NCBI GenBank assembly: GCA_028279065.1 | Contig: JANQSY010000148.1 | Span: forward strand, 17,435-81,434 | Direction: 5' to 3' | Length of the DNA stretch: 64,000 nucleotides | DNA from: Cytophagales bacterium | Lineage (GTDB): Bacteria > Bacteroidota > Bacteroidia > Cytophagales > CCMP332 | Shown: positions 26,717 through 36,477 of the stretch, piece after piece | Position numbering within the stretch: the stretch's first letter is position 1 | Layout of the letters: every line of letters starts with the position of its first letter | The notes under the pieces: generated by a model | Told to the model about the DNA's origin: nothing | The model's database searches: none | What the model saw: the letters and a program-made list of their open reading frames with translations, nothing else | Translations under genes and position numbers: made by a program

Positions 26717-27763
26717 TTAGGAAGAAAAATTTTTCAGGTCTTGAAAGATCTCGATCCCATTCCAAAAGTCAGACTCTGAGATCTCATTGTTGAAAGTGGC
26801 CTCACCGATACTGGTCATAAATGACATCAGAATCTTTCCTTGCTCATTCTTTTTATCATGTCTCATGTTCCCGAATATCTCAAAAAGGTCTTCACGATCC
26901 ATTGAAGGGAGGTCATAATTCCTCAAGATCTTGTTAGAAAAGGTCTTGAGCTCTTCTTTTTCAAGGATTCCCTTGGTGTGAGCAATTGATGATTCAACCA
27001 GCATTCCTATTGCCACACAGTACCCATGGCTTTTGGCCTGATTCCTTTTTATGAAGTAGGTTTCCATGGCATGACCGAAGGTGTGACCAAAATTCAGGAT
27101 TTTTCTCAGTCCCTCTTCCTTTGGATCTTCCTCCACTACCGAAACTTTTATCCCGATGGATCTTTCCAGAATTGGTTCCCAATCCAGGATCTGGTCCGGG
27201 CTCAGGTTGAGGTCGAAAAAGAATTCTCTGTCCCTGATTGCTGCATGCTTGAGTATCTCGGCATATCCATTGAAGATTTCCTCATCGGGCAGGGCCTTTA
27301 AGAATTTTGGCTCTACAAGGATCAGTTTTGGGTGAGCAAAAGACCCGATCTGGTTTTTCAACCCTTGAAAATTGATCCCTTGCTTTCCACCGATAGTAGA
27401 ATCGGTCATGGACAATAGGGTAGTGGGGATGTTGACAAAATCCACTCCTCGCTTGAAGTTGGAGGCAGCAAATCCACCAAGGTCCCCAAGTACTCCTCCT
27501 CCGACCAGTATTATCAGGCTCTTTCTGTCCATTTTAAGGTCGGAAAACTTCTCCCAAAGCTTTTCGCAGAATTTCAGATTCTTGTTTTGCTCGTTGATCA
27601 CCAGGGGCATCACTTTTCCTAACTGGGCTTTTTCAAGCGTCTGAAGCATAGCTCCAAGAGCGTTCTTGTCCACCAGGGTCAGAACCTTTGAGTAATGTGA
27701 ATCTTCAAAAAAAGAACTCAATCTTTTCGAAGGGTTTCCGGAAATATGGATTTCTGGCAGCAT
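26717..27763 (-). CDS. aroB: 3-dehydroquinate synthase
   Basis: AroB makes 3-dehydroquinate from DAHP in the shikimate pathway, using NAD and zinc. The 348-residue protein has GGGVLGDLGGFAAS, PTTLLSMTDSTIGGKQGINF, AEILKHAAI and the zinc-ligand stretch NFGHTFGHAMET. ATG at 27763 (MLPEIHISGNPSKRL) gives the usual length. The frame opens at a TTG at 27832, but that codon lies in a -7-like box (TATATTTG, 27837-27830). Divergent from the proline dehydrogenase gene. Confidence 0.94.
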   Translation of the reverse strand: MLPEIHISGNPSKRLSSFFEDSHYSKVLTLVDKNALGAMLQTLEKAQLGKVMPLVINEQNKNLKFCEKLWEKFSDLKMDRKSLIILVGGGVLGDLGGFAASNFKRGVDFVNIPTTLLSMTDSTIGGKQGINFQGLKNQIGSFAHPKLILVEPKFLKALPDEEIFNGYAEILKHAAIRDREFFFDLNLSPDQILDWEPILERSIGIKVSVVEEDPKEEGLRKILNFGHTFGHAMETYFIKRNQAKSHGYCVAIGMLVESSIAHTKGILEKEELKTFSNKILRNYDLPSMDREDLFEIFGNMRHDKKNEQGKILMSFMTSIGEATFNNEISESDFWNGIEIFQDLKNFSS

Positions 27764-27829
27764 CGGGTCTTGTATAAGCCTCAAAGCGTCAAAAAAATAA
27801 ATTCCTTTTATTATTTTGAGCCCGCACCT

Positions 27830-27837
27830 CAAATATA
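27830..27837 (-). promoter_or_regulatory. -7 box of the aroB promoter
   Basis: Minus-strand TATATTTG matches TAnnTTTG exactly. It lies 66 bases before the aroB ATG at 27763 and is in the 81-base divergent gap. No TTG was seen at -33. Confidence 0.35.
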
Positions 27838-27844
27838 AAATGCT

Positions 27845-29014
27845 TTGGTTTCATTTTCGGATACCTCTGTAGCCTTTGCAAATAGGACAAACAAGGAACT
27901 CCTCATTGCGGAACTGATCTTCCGCTCTTTCAACAGTCCTCTTTTAGTGAAAATGGGTTCTGATTCCCTGCTTGGCTTTTTAAAGATTGGTCTGCCGGTT
28001 AAGGGCCTGGTGAAGGGAACCGTATTCAGGCAATTCTGTGGAGGGGAAAACATCCGGGAATCCCTTCCTGTTGTCGGGGTTCTGGGCAAAATGAATGTGG
28101 GTTCAATCCTGGATTATTCCGTGGAAGGGGAAAAGACAGAAGAGGGATTTGAATCAGCAGCAAAAGAGATCAAAAAGACCATTGAAGAAGCTTCAAAGAA
28201 TCCCAATATTCCCTTCAGTGTTTTTAAGATGTCAGGTGTGGCTGACGTGGACTTATTGGAGAGAATCCAATCCGGAAAGGAAAAACCTGGTGACCAGGAA
28301 CTGTTCTCCAAAACCAAAAAAAGGGTATTTGGTATTTGCAAGGCTGCATTTGACAAAAAGGTCAGGATATTCATTGATGCGGAAGAGACCTGGATACAGG
28401 ATGTGATCGACAGGATCACCATGGAGATGACCTGGGAATTAAATAAGGAGGATACCATAGTCTTCAATACCTATCAAATGTACCGCACCGATTCTCTTGT
28501 GAGATTGCGTAATGATTTTAATAAATGTGTTGAAAACCAGGTTTATATGGGTGCAAAGCTGGTTAGGGGAGCCTATATGGAAAAGGAACGGGACAGGGCT
28601 AAAGAAAACAATTATCCAGACCCTATTAACCCGACCAAGGCGGCAACCGATGAGTTATACAATAAGGGGATGATCTTTTGCCTCAACAATAAGCAGCGCT
28701 TGAGTCTTTGTGCAGGAACTCACAATGAAGAGAGTTGCAGGATACTGGCTGAAGCCATCGAAAAACACTCGATGAAGAAAGATGATCAGAGAGTCTTTTT
28801 TTCCCAATTGTACGGGATGAGTGACCATATCTCTTTCAACCTTGCAGCACTGGGCTACAATGTGGCAAAGTACCTTCCCTATGGACCAATAAAATATGTG
28901 ATGCCCTACCTTGTCAGAAGGGCCGAGGAAAACCGATCTGTGGCAGGACAAAGCGGCAGGGAACTTGAATTGATTCAATCAGAAAGAAAAAGACGAAAAG
29001 CTTCCAAAGCCTGA
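27845..29014 (+). CDS. proline dehydrogenase
   Basis: A 389-residue single-domain FAD-dependent proline dehydrogenase, oxidising proline to pyrroline-5-carboxylate. Family motifs are FRQFCGGENI, the barrel strands KVRIFIDAEETW and NTYQMYRTDSL, GAKLVRGAYMEKER, CAGTHNEES, FSQLYGMSDHI and the C-terminal RRAEENRSVAGQSGREL. The start is TTG at 27845: MVSFSDTSVAFANRTNKEL matches the family N-terminus and no in-frame ATG is nearby. It is divergent from aroB and 40 bases upstream of lysS. The partner P5C dehydrogenase is not in the window. Confidence 0.92.
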   Translation: MVSFSDTSVAFANRTNKELLIAELIFRSFNSPLLVKMGSDSLLGFLKIGLPVKGLVKGTVFRQFCGGENIRESLPVVGVLGKMNVGSILDYSVEGEKTEEGFESAAKEIKKTIEEASKNPNIPFSVFKMSGVADVDLLERIQSGKEKPGDQELFSKTKKRVFGICKAAFDKKVRIFIDAEETWIQDVIDRITMEMTWELNKEDTIVFNTYQMYRTDSLVRLRNDFNKCVENQVYMGAKLVRGAYMEKERDRAKENNYPDPINPTKAATDELYNKGMIFCLNNKQRLSLCAGTHNEESCRILAEAIEKHSMKKDDQRVFFSQLYGMSDHISFNLAALGYNVAKYLPYGPIKYVMPYLVRRAEENRSVAGQSGRELELIQSERKRRKASKA

Positions 29015-29032
29015 TCTTTCGTCTCTGATTAA

Positions 29033-29040
29033 TAGTTTTG
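29033..29040 (+). promoter_or_regulatory. -7 box of the lysS promoter
   Basis: TAGTTTTG matches TAnnTTTG exactly and ends 14 bases before the lysS ATG. The -33 position reads CTG (29011-29013) with a 19-base spacer, so the upstream element is imperfect. Confidence 0.45.
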
Positions 29041-29054
29041 CAAAAAATTGCTGA

Positions 29055-30587
29055 ATGTTAAGCGAGCAGGAAATCGTAAGGCGCGAAGCGCTGAAAAAAT
29101 TGGAAGAACTTGGGGTAAATCCATTCCCGCCAGAAGGGTTCATGGTAAATGCAAATACAGCTGATATCCATGAGAACTATCCCAAAAGGAAAACGGATTA
29201 CAAGAATATTTCGATCGCAGGAAGGTTGATGTCCAGAAGAATCATGGGCAAAGCCTCCTTTGCAGAGTTGCAAGACTCAAAGGGAAGGATCCAGCTATAC
29301 CTGAATCGGGATGAGATCTGCCCGGGAGAAGACAAGGTCATGTATAACGATGTCTTCAAAAAATTGATGGACATTGGGGATGTTATTGGCGTAAAGGGAT
29401 TTGTCTTTACCACACAGGTTGGAGAGGTTTCTATTCACGTTACCGAGCTAAAACTACTCTCAAAGTCCTTGAGGCCTTTACCCATTGTAAAGCAGGCAAA
29501 GGAAGAAGGGGGCGATGTAAAAGAATTTGACTCATTCTCAGACCCGGAACAGAGATACAGACAGCGCTATCTGGATATGATCGTTAATCCCGGAGTCCGT
29601 GAGGTTTTCTTGCAGAGATCAAAGATGATCCAGGTAATCAGGGAATTCTTGATGGGTAAGGGGTACCTTGAAGTTGAAACCCCGATCCTTCAACCCTTAT
29701 ATGGTGGGGCGGCTGCCAAGCCCTTTAAAACTCATCATAACACTCTTGATATGACTCTTTACCTGAGGATCGCCAATGAATTATACCTGAAGAGGCTTAT
29801 CGTTGGTGGTTATGACGGGGTCTTTGAATTCGCCAAAGATTTCCGGAACGAGGGAATGTCAAGATTCCATAATCCTGAATTTACACAGGTCGAGGTTTAC
29901 GTGGCATACCAGGATTACAAATGGATGATGGAGTTGACTGAGAACATGATCGAGAAAGTAGCCATGGAACTTCACGGGGATACCAAGGTGAAGGTAGGGG
30001 AGAATGAGATAGATTTTCTGACCCCCTGGCCGAGGATGACCATGTATGAATCGATCCAGAAATTTACAGGAGTGGATATTTCGGAAATGGATGAGGATAT
30101 CCTTAGAGCCGAGGCAAAAAAGATGAAGATCAATGTAGACAGTTCAATGGGCCGGGGAAAGATCATCGACGAGATCTTCGGGGAAAAGGTAGAACCAAAT
30201 CTTGTTCAGCCTACCTTCATTACTGATTACCCAATTGAAATGTCCCCATTGGCCAAGAAACACAGGGGGAGGGAAGGTCTTGTGGAAAGATTTGAAGCTA
30301 TTGTGAACGGCAAAGAACTATGCAACGCCTTTACTGAACTTAATGATCCATTAGACCAAAGGGCAAGGTTTGAAGAGCAGGTAAAACTTGGCAAAAGGGG
30401 TGACGAAGAAGCAATGACCCTGGATGAGGATTTCCTGAGAGCTTTAGAATACGGAATGCCACCCACCGCAGGTTTAGGAATTGGGATTGATCGTTTAGCG
30501 ATGATAATGACGGATCAGGCATCTATTCAGGATGTTTTGTTCTTTCCTCAGATGAAGCCTGAGAAGAGGGGAGAGGAAGAGGAATAG
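29055..30587 (+). CDS. lysS: lysyl-tRNA synthetase, class II
   Basis: A 510-residue synthetase. The N-terminal OB-fold anticodon domain has [21 protein letters not shown]. The catalytic domain has class II motif 1 ([20 protein letters not shown]), motif 2 ([18 protein letters not shown]) and motif 3 ([12 protein letters not shown]), and ends [13 protein letters not shown] at 29055 has a -7 box 14 bases upstream. A bidirectional terminator follows 57 bases after the stop. Confidence 0.97.
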   Translation: MLSEQEIVRREALKKLEELGVNPFPPEGFMVNANTADIHENYPKRKTDYKNISIAGRLMSRRIMGKASFAELQDSKGRIQLYLNRDEICPGEDKVMYNDVFKKLMDIGDVIGVKGFVFTTQVGEVSIHVTELKLLSKSLRPLPIVKQAKEEGGDVKEFDSFSDPEQRYRQRYLDMIVNPGVREVFLQRSKMIQVIREFLMGKGYLEVETPILQPLYGGAAAKPFKTHHNTLDMTLYLRIANELYLKRLIVGGYDGVFEFAKDFRNEGMSRFHNPEFTQVEVYVAYQDYKWMMELTENMIEKVAMELHGDTKVKVGENEIDFLTPWPRMTMYESIQKFTGVDISEMDEDILRAEAKKMKINVDSSMGRGKIIDEIFGEKVEPNLVQPTFITDYPIEMSPLAKKHRGREGLVERFEAIVNGKELCNAFTELNDPLDQRARFEEQVKLGKRGDEEAMTLDEDFLRALEYGMPPTAGLGIGIDRLAMIMTDQASIQDVLFFPQMKPEKRGEEEE

Positions 30588-30644
30588 TTAGCACATTTTG
30601 CCAGCATGCTCAGCGTAGGGCTTTGTTTGGGAATGGAAATAAAA

Positions 30645-30666
30645 AAAAGCGGCCAAAGCCGCTTTT
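30645..30666. terminator. bidirectional intrinsic terminator between lysS and the M43 gene
   Basis: AAAAGCGGC-CAAA-GCCGCTTTT forms a perfect nine-pair stem with a four-base loop, flanked by an A-run on the left and a T-run on the right. It can therefore stop transcription from both convergent genes. Confidence 0.85.
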
Positions 30667-30689
30667 CCTTTTTTTGATTGAATCTTTAG

Positions 30690-33500
30690 TTAGTTCTTCT
30701 GAATCTTTTGAGCAACTTGTTGTCCGTCAGGTGTAGTTAGCTTGATCACATATGTTCCTCCCGATAAAGTTTGCATATCAATTGCTTGCTCGGTTTTCCT
30801 GCCATCCAGATTGATGGTATAAATACCCTGTGATTTTCCATCCATTCCTATAATCTCAACCGTCGCTAATCCCTGGACTGGAAGTTCGATCTCAATATTG
30901 AGTTGATCATTCACAGGGTTGGGATATGCAGAAAAGGAACCTCCGACCAATTTGTCCTCCAAACCAACCGTAATGCTTATCGTTTGACAACTGGTATCCT
31001 TACATCCATTGTTTGTCTCAGCGATCAAACAAACGTCATACGTTCCGGCTGCGGTATAGGTATGGAGTGGGTTAACTCCCACTGAAGTAGAACCATCACC
31101 GAAGTCCCATTCGTAGTTCAGCGCCCCAGAACTCATATTATTGAAGGTGACAGTCAAGGCGTTCGCCGAATAGGTAAAATCTGAAATTGGAGACGTATTG
31201 ACGTTAACTGTTTTCGAGGCTCCCGGAGGATTTGTTATAGAATGGTTTTGGTCTCCCAAAAATGTTACCGTGAATGTGGTGGTTGTATTTAACGTAAAAG
31301 GAGTGGTGTACGGAGAGGTTATTTGAGGCAACAGGTAAGTCTGATTTCCATCCGTAAATTCCAAAGTAAAGGGTCCTGTACCAGTCATATTAAAGGCAAC
31401 CATTGTTTCCTCGCCCTGACATACATTTCCTGGGGCTGCGGTTACATTGATGGTGGGAAGAGGCTGGATCACGTGGAAAGTTTCAGGTGATACAGCATTT
31501 CCATTAGGGTGGTATACGGTGACCTTGCCATCAGTAGCACCGGCTGGGACCCTGGCATCGAGCCTTACACTGAATTGGTTTACAAAATTCGTAACCCGGG
31601 TGTTGTTGAAAAGCACAGAATCAAAGCCAGAAAAAATCCCACCCTGGATCTGAATAACATCATTTATCATTCCACTATCAGGATCGATGAAGTTAATAAC
31701 CGGAGCTTGCACCACGTAGGTAAAAACAGAATCACTTTCATCCTGACCTGTGGGAGAAATGACTGTGATCTTTCCTGTAGAAGAGGAGGGAGCTAAAGCG
31801 GTAATGGTATCAGGAGAAATATAATTGACCGTAAAAGCGCTAACACCATTAAACAGTGCATCATTAACCCCTTCAAAGTTCTCTCCAACAATTGTCACCA
31901 ATGTTCCGGATTGACCACTACTTGGGAAAAAGGTGTTCACAATAGGAGGGTTATTTCTTATTGTTACAGAGTAATCTTCGGTTTCTCCTACCGGATAGAT
32001 CCCGCATGGAGAAACCGCAGTATCCTCGGTACAAATGACGCGTATGCCAACCCTGTTAAGGGGAGCATTTCCAGGAACAGTAACCGGAACTATTGAAGTA
32101 CCTTGTCCGGGTCCGTGCGACCTGACAATCACCTTCTCACCTGGATCGTCAAAATCCGCATCTCTGTTCCAATCGAAATAAGCAACAACCTGATGACTGC
32201 TTGGAGTACCTCCTCCACAAGCGGCGGTGGTGACTGAAAAGTTAAAGGTGCTATCCCTGATCACATCGTCAAAAAGATCTGTGTGGTCAGAATATTTAGT
32301 ACACGCGGAGGTGCTATTATTGACTGATTGAAAACTGACGTTGGTGATCTGTGCTCCTAAAGAGTCATTTGATCTTGAATTGCAATATGTGATTCCAAGA
32401 CATCCCCAATAACCTGCATTCGCTACATTGGTAGAATCCCATATCAATGCTCTGACACCATTTGCAGCAAAGTCCATTCTTACTTTTTGACCTGCCGTGA
32501 ACATTGACTTACAGGTGTCGATGGTGTAATCCATGTAGTTGTCAACAAGGTCAGGAATGTTGCCACCGGTTGCGGTGGTAGTTTCATTACAGGAATTATG
32601 GTTTCCAGGACATTGGAAATTGGGATTATCAACAGGAGGGGTATCACAAACCTGGTCGCCACCGGTGTTACAGTTTCCGTTGGTCATTCCGGCACAGCCT
32701 CCCTGGAAAGGGTGATATAGATTTAACCAATGGCCCGTTTCATGGGACATAGCCCTTCCATTTATGTAGTTTGGGTTAGAAAGAGGAGCCTCATCTCCAA
32801 AAAATCCATGATGGCAGACTACCCCATCCAGCGCCGGGTTTCCTCCAGGGAAAGTCGCATAACCGATAAGACCAGCTGGCGACATACTAGCGGTAGTCCA
32901 GATATTGTAATAACGCTGTGGGTCCCATTGACTCAACGCCTTCAACTGAGCGGCCTGACTTGAAGCATGATTGTTGGTAAGCGTGCTCTCTATTCTGACA
33001 ACACCATCAGTACAATTTCCATTGGGGTCTTTTTGAGCCAGAAAAAACTCATACTTTGTATCAACCCCATTTCCATCCCCTCTTGTACCTGGAATCTTCC
33101 TGAAATCCTCATTTAAGATCCTGATCTGACTTTGGACTTTACTTAGTGAGATGTTTTCTCCAGTTCCTATTGGTACCCCAGGGTTGTGTATGACATGAAC
33201 CACGACCGGAATATATTTCACACTTGAATCCCAAGTGGATTCAGGATGATTCCCATTCTGGAAGTTTTCCCATTCCTGCATTTGCTGGAAATACCGTTGT
33301 CTATATGCAGGGTCATTTTCGAATTGCTCATGAGCAAGTTGATCTGTTCCGCAATAGTGAACTCCGTTATTGTTTATGTAAGTACCCATGAAAGGGTTCT
33401 GAACTACAATAGGCTCCTGACTATTGTTGGATGCTTCCTGGGCAGTTACAGTTAAGGAAAGAAGTAAAAAGGCAAAGATGAGTGTGAAGGTGTTTCCCAT
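30690..33500 (-). CDS. secreted M43-type metalloprotease with T9SS sorting domain
   Basis: A 936-residue protein. Order: signal peptide (MGNTFTLIFAFLLLSLTVTAQ), propeptide to about 90, M43 (pappalysin/cytophagalysin-like) catalytic domain with zinc site HETGHWLNLYH (residues 253-263, all three His present) and Met-turn NYMDYT, a GEVED domain (YPVGETEDYSV), two IPT/TIG domains, an Ig-like domain, a PKD domain (WDFGDGST) and a C-terminal type IX secretion sorting domain (AYPNPVNDQLNI ... GGTYVIKLTT). It is thus an exported protease or adhesin. ATG at 33500 preferred to TTG 33521, which lies on the -7 box. The neighbouring gene is a paralogue. Confidence 0.93.
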   Translation of the reverse strand: MGNTFTLIFAFLLLSLTVTAQEASNNSQEPIVVQNPFMGTYINNNGVHYCGTDQLAHEQFENDPAYRQRYFQQMQEWENFQNGNHPESTWDSSVKYIPVVVHVIHNPGVPIGTGENISLSKVQSQIRILNEDFRKIPGTRGDGNGVDTKYEFFLAQKDPNGNCTDGVVRIESTLTNNHASSQAAQLKALSQWDPQRYYNIWTTASMSPAGLIGYATFPGGNPALDGVVCHHGFFGDEAPLSNPNYINGRAMSHETGHWLNLYHPFQGGCAGMTNGNCNTGGDQVCDTPPVDNPNFQCPGNHNSCNETTTATGGNIPDLVDNYMDYTIDTCKSMFTAGQKVRMDFAANGVRALIWDSTNVANAGYWGCLGITYCNSRSNDSLGAQITNVSFQSVNNSTSACTKYSDHTDLFDDVIRDSTFNFSVTTAACGGGTPSSHQVVAYFDWNRDADFDDPGEKVIVRSHGPGQGTSIVPVTVPGNAPLNRVGIRVICTEDTAVSPCGIYPVGETEDYSVTIRNNPPIVNTFFPSSGQSGTLVTIVGENFEGVNDALFNGVSAFTVNYISPDTITALAPSSSTGKITVISPTGQDESDSVFTYVVQAPVINFIDPDSGMINDVIQIQGGIFSGFDSVLFNNTRVTNFVNQFSVRLDARVPAGATDGKVTVYHPNGNAVSPETFHVIQPLPTINVTAAPGNVCQGEETMVAFNMTGTGPFTLEFTDGNQTYLLPQITSPYTTPFTLNTTTTFTVTFLGDQNHSITNPPGASKTVNVNTSPISDFTYSANALTVTFNNMSSGALNYEWDFGDGSTSVGVNPLHTYTAAGTYDVCLIAETNNGCKDTSCQTISITVGLEDKLVGGSFSAYPNPVNDQLNIEIELPVQGLATVEIIGMDGKSQGIYTINLDGRKTEQAIDMQTLSGGTYVIKLTTPDGQQVAQKIQKN

Positions 33501-33518
33501 AATCAATTTTTCGAACCG

Positions 33519-33526
33519 CAAATTTA
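33519..33526 (-). promoter_or_regulatory. -7 box in front of the first M43 gene
   Basis: Minus-strand TAAATTTG matches TAnnTTTG exactly and ends 18 bases before the ATG. A TTTTTTG lies upstream but with a 26-base spacer. It suggests the two paralogues have separate promoters. Confidence 0.45.
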
Positions 33527-33602
33527 ACGTTTTTTAGATCATTCTTCCCCATCAAAAAAGGTAACCCTTGCTCAATAAAAGCCTAAAACGGTACAACCCC
33601 TT

Positions 33603-36383
33603 TTATCTTATTTGAACTCGTCTGCAAGCCGATTTACCTTCAGCTGTGGTGATCTTGACCAAATAGACCCCTTTTCGCAATCCGTTGAGATTGAACTGAT
33701 ATTCGGACTCCTGATCACTATGGAAGACTGATTGGGATTGCAACTTTTTTCCTTCAGACGAGAATAATTCCAAAATCATTTCCCCCGTTTCTTTTAAGTT
33801 GAGTTTAAGGGTCAGCTCCTCGTTTGCGGGATTAGGAAATAGGTTCATCCATCCATTTTCTAGCTGGTTTTCTATCCCAACAGTCACACTGAGGGTTTGA
33901 CAGATAGTATCAGGACAATTAAATGTAGTGCTTGAAACCAAACAAACATCATAAGTTCCCCCGGAGGAATAGGTATGAGTCGGATTAGGGTTTGTAGAGA
34001 TATTTCCATCTCCAAAATCCCAGAAATAAGAAATTGTTCCGGAGCTGGTGTTGTTGAAACTGACCTGCAGATTGTTTGCGGTGAAATTGAAATCTGCTAT
34101 ACCTGGAAACCTTTCAACAATATTTTTTGTGGCATTGGGGTTTGGGTTTTCATGATAAATATCTGAGAAATAAGTCACGGTATAGGTTTTGTTCTGTGTG
34201 ATCTGGTACCTGGCCTGAGACCCGGAAGGAACATTTACGAGTAAAAAGGTGTCTATAGCATCCGTGTATTCAACCACAAATGGCCCTGTCCCTATGGGCA
34301 TAACAAAGGTTAAAAGGGTGGAGTCCCCACTACAAACGTTTGCCGGAGAAGCCTGAATATTGATCGTAGGAATGGGTTCAAGAACATTAAAGGATTGGGC
34401 AGAGATCACATCTCCGTTTGGATGTAAGACCTTAATAGGCCCATCTATTGCTCCTACAGGCACGTCTGCTGTGATCAATGTTGAGGTCACTCCGACCACA
34501 TTTGTTGCTGGAACTCCATTGAACTCCACCCCGGTAAAGCCAAAGAAATTTGCTCCCTGAATATTGACCAAGGCTCCTACCAGACCGCTATCTGGCACTA
34601 GCTGGTTTATGGTAGGAGATTGAACCAGGTAGGTGAACACCGTATCCGAATCATCGTTTCCGGATGGAGTCTGGATCTGAATCGGCCCTGTGGTCGATCC
34701 CGGTGCTACAGCTGAAATGGTATCATCCGAAAGCACCGTATATGCAAAAGCATCTATACCGTTGAATTTCACCTCATCGACATAGGTGAGCTTGTCACCA
34801 ATTATTGTCACCGTCGTATTTGCCTGACCTGTCTTGGGGAAGAAATCTAAAATGGTTGGTGGGTTGTCTTCTATGTTCATGGCGTAATCCTCGGTTTCGC
34901 CAAAGGCATATGTCCCACAAGGAGAAATGGATAAACTTTGTGAGCAGACTATCCTGACGCCAATCCTTGCAACTGCGGCATTTTGGGGAACCTGGATAGA
35001 AATGCTTGACAGTCCTGTTCCGGAACCGAAAGATTTCACTATGTATTCCTCACCGGCATCATCAAAATCACCGTCCCAATTCCAATCAAAATATGCCGCG
35101 ATCTGATTATTGCCAGGTGTCGAGCCGCCACAGCCGGCAGTAGTCACGGAGAGATTGAAAGTGCTGTCTCGTAGTTCTGTGTCGAACTGATCATGGTAAA
35201 CCGAGTATCCAGCGCATATCCCTGAGCTGCTATTGTTCACCGACTTGAAACTCACATTTGTGATCTGGATCTGAGATGAATCAAGGGAGTTAGATTCACA
35301 GTACTCAATCCCCAAGCAGTTTCCAAAACCAGCATTGATCACACTTATGCTGTCCCAAATTTGAAATCTGATATTCCTTAGGGTAGAATCCATTCTTTTT
35401 CGTTGCCCTTCCGTGAACATTGAACGGCAGGAATCGCTGGTCATATCCATATAGTTGTCTATCAGGTCAGGAATATCCCCACCGGTTGCAGTTGTGGATT
35501 CACTACATGAATTATGTCCTGTAGGACAGAGGCTATTCTCATCGTCCACTGGGGGTGTATCACAGACAAAGTCTCCTGAGGTGTTGCAATTACCATCATT
35601 CATTCCAAAACAACCTACAGTTCCATCGGGAGCATAGGTACTGTAAAGGTCAAGGTAATGGCCCACCTCATGGGTTAATTGGTGTCCTAGTTCAAATAGG
35701 GCCAGGACCGGCTGCTCGTCGCCGACAGCGGTATATCTAATTACGATCCCATCTCTTTGAAGAAACCCTGGAGAAAAGGGCAATGAGGGTGGCGGGTTGT
35801 AAGCATAGGAAACAATAGATCCCGGTTGTGTTGTATTTATCACCCAGATGTTTAAATATCTGGTGGGGTCCCATCGGGAAAGGTTCTTTAGCTGGACAGT
35901 TTGGTTCGGGGAGTGATTGTTTGTGAGGGTGCTTGCTATTCTATTAACTCCATCTGAGCAATTACCATTTGGGTCTCTTTGGGCAAGAAAAAACTCAATT
36001 TTTGTATCCACTCCATTACCATCACCATTTGTTCCTGGCAGTTTCCTGAAATCCTCGTTAAGGATCCGGATCTGCCCTTCGATCTTACTCATTGAAATAT
36101 TCTCTGCCTGTCCGACTGGAACACCAGGATTATGAATTACATGGAATACCACAGGGATATATTTTATTCCCGAATCAAAGGGCATTCTGAATGTCGAGTT
36201 TTGGTCAACCTTTCTTGACTCATATGGTCTCAAGAGGCTGGCACGGTATTCAGGATCATTTTTTATCAACTCGGCCCGAGCTCTTTGGGTACCGCTTCTA
36301 TCTTTTTGTCTTAGGGTCTCAGCCTGGGGGAATGCTTGTAAAGAAAGGCAAATGCCCAACAAGGAAAAGGCAAATCGTTTCAT
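33603..36383 (-). CDS. M43-family paralogue with altered zinc site, T9SS sorting domain
   Basis: A 926-residue paralogue of the preceding protein with the same domain order: signal peptide (MKRFAFSLLGICLSLQAFPQ), short propeptide, M43 domain, GEVED (YAFGETEDYAM), two IPT/TIG, Ig-like, PKD (WDFGDGNI) and T9SS sorting domain (LFPNPANEELTL ... KGVYLVKITT). The zinc motif reads HEVGHYLDLYS (238-248): the third His ligand of HExxHxxxxxH is Ser248 (codon AGT). The general-base Glu, first two His and the Met-turn NYMDMT remain. It may be inactive, use another ligand, or have become a binding protein. ATG at 36383. Confidence 0.9.
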   Translation of the reverse strand: MKRFAFSLLGICLSLQAFPQAETLRQKDRSGTQRARAELIKNDPEYRASLLRPYESRKVDQNSTFRMPFDSGIKYIPVVFHVIHNPGVPVGQAENISMSKIEGQIRILNEDFRKLPGTNGDGNGVDTKIEFFLAQRDPNGNCSDGVNRIASTLTNNHSPNQTVQLKNLSRWDPTRYLNIWVINTTQPGSIVSYAYNPPPSLPFSPGFLQRDGIVIRYTAVGDEQPVLALFELGHQLTHEVGHYLDLYSTYAPDGTVGCFGMNDGNCNTSGDFVCDTPPVDDENSLCPTGHNSCSESTTATGGDIPDLIDNYMDMTSDSCRSMFTEGQRKRMDSTLRNIRFQIWDSISVINAGFGNCLGIEYCESNSLDSSQIQITNVSFKSVNNSSSGICAGYSVYHDQFDTELRDSTFNLSVTTAGCGGSTPGNNQIAAYFDWNWDGDFDDAGEEYIVKSFGSGTGLSSISIQVPQNAAVARIGVRIVCSQSLSISPCGTYAFGETEDYAMNIEDNPPTILDFFPKTGQANTTVTIIGDKLTYVDEVKFNGIDAFAYTVLSDDTISAVAPGSTTGPIQIQTPSGNDDSDTVFTYLVQSPTINQLVPDSGLVGALVNIQGANFFGFTGVEFNGVPATNVVGVTSTLITADVPVGAIDGPIKVLHPNGDVISAQSFNVLEPIPTINIQASPANVCSGDSTLLTFVMPIGTGPFVVEYTDAIDTFLLVNVPSGSQARYQITQNKTYTVTYFSDIYHENPNPNATKNIVERFPGIADFNFTANNLQVSFNNTSSGTISYFWDFGDGNISTNPNPTHTYSSGGTYDVCLVSSTTFNCPDTICQTLSVTVGIENQLENGWMNLFPNPANEELTLKLNLKETGEMILELFSSEGKKLQSQSVFHSDQESEYQFNLNGLRKGVYLVKITTAEGKSACRRVQIR

Positions 36384-36477
36384 AGCAGAGTGGTTTGGTA
36401 TTCCTAATTTAGGGTTTTGCCCTGCAATATGCCAGTGATCAAGACCAGTGGATAAGACCTAGGAAAAAGGGATATGA

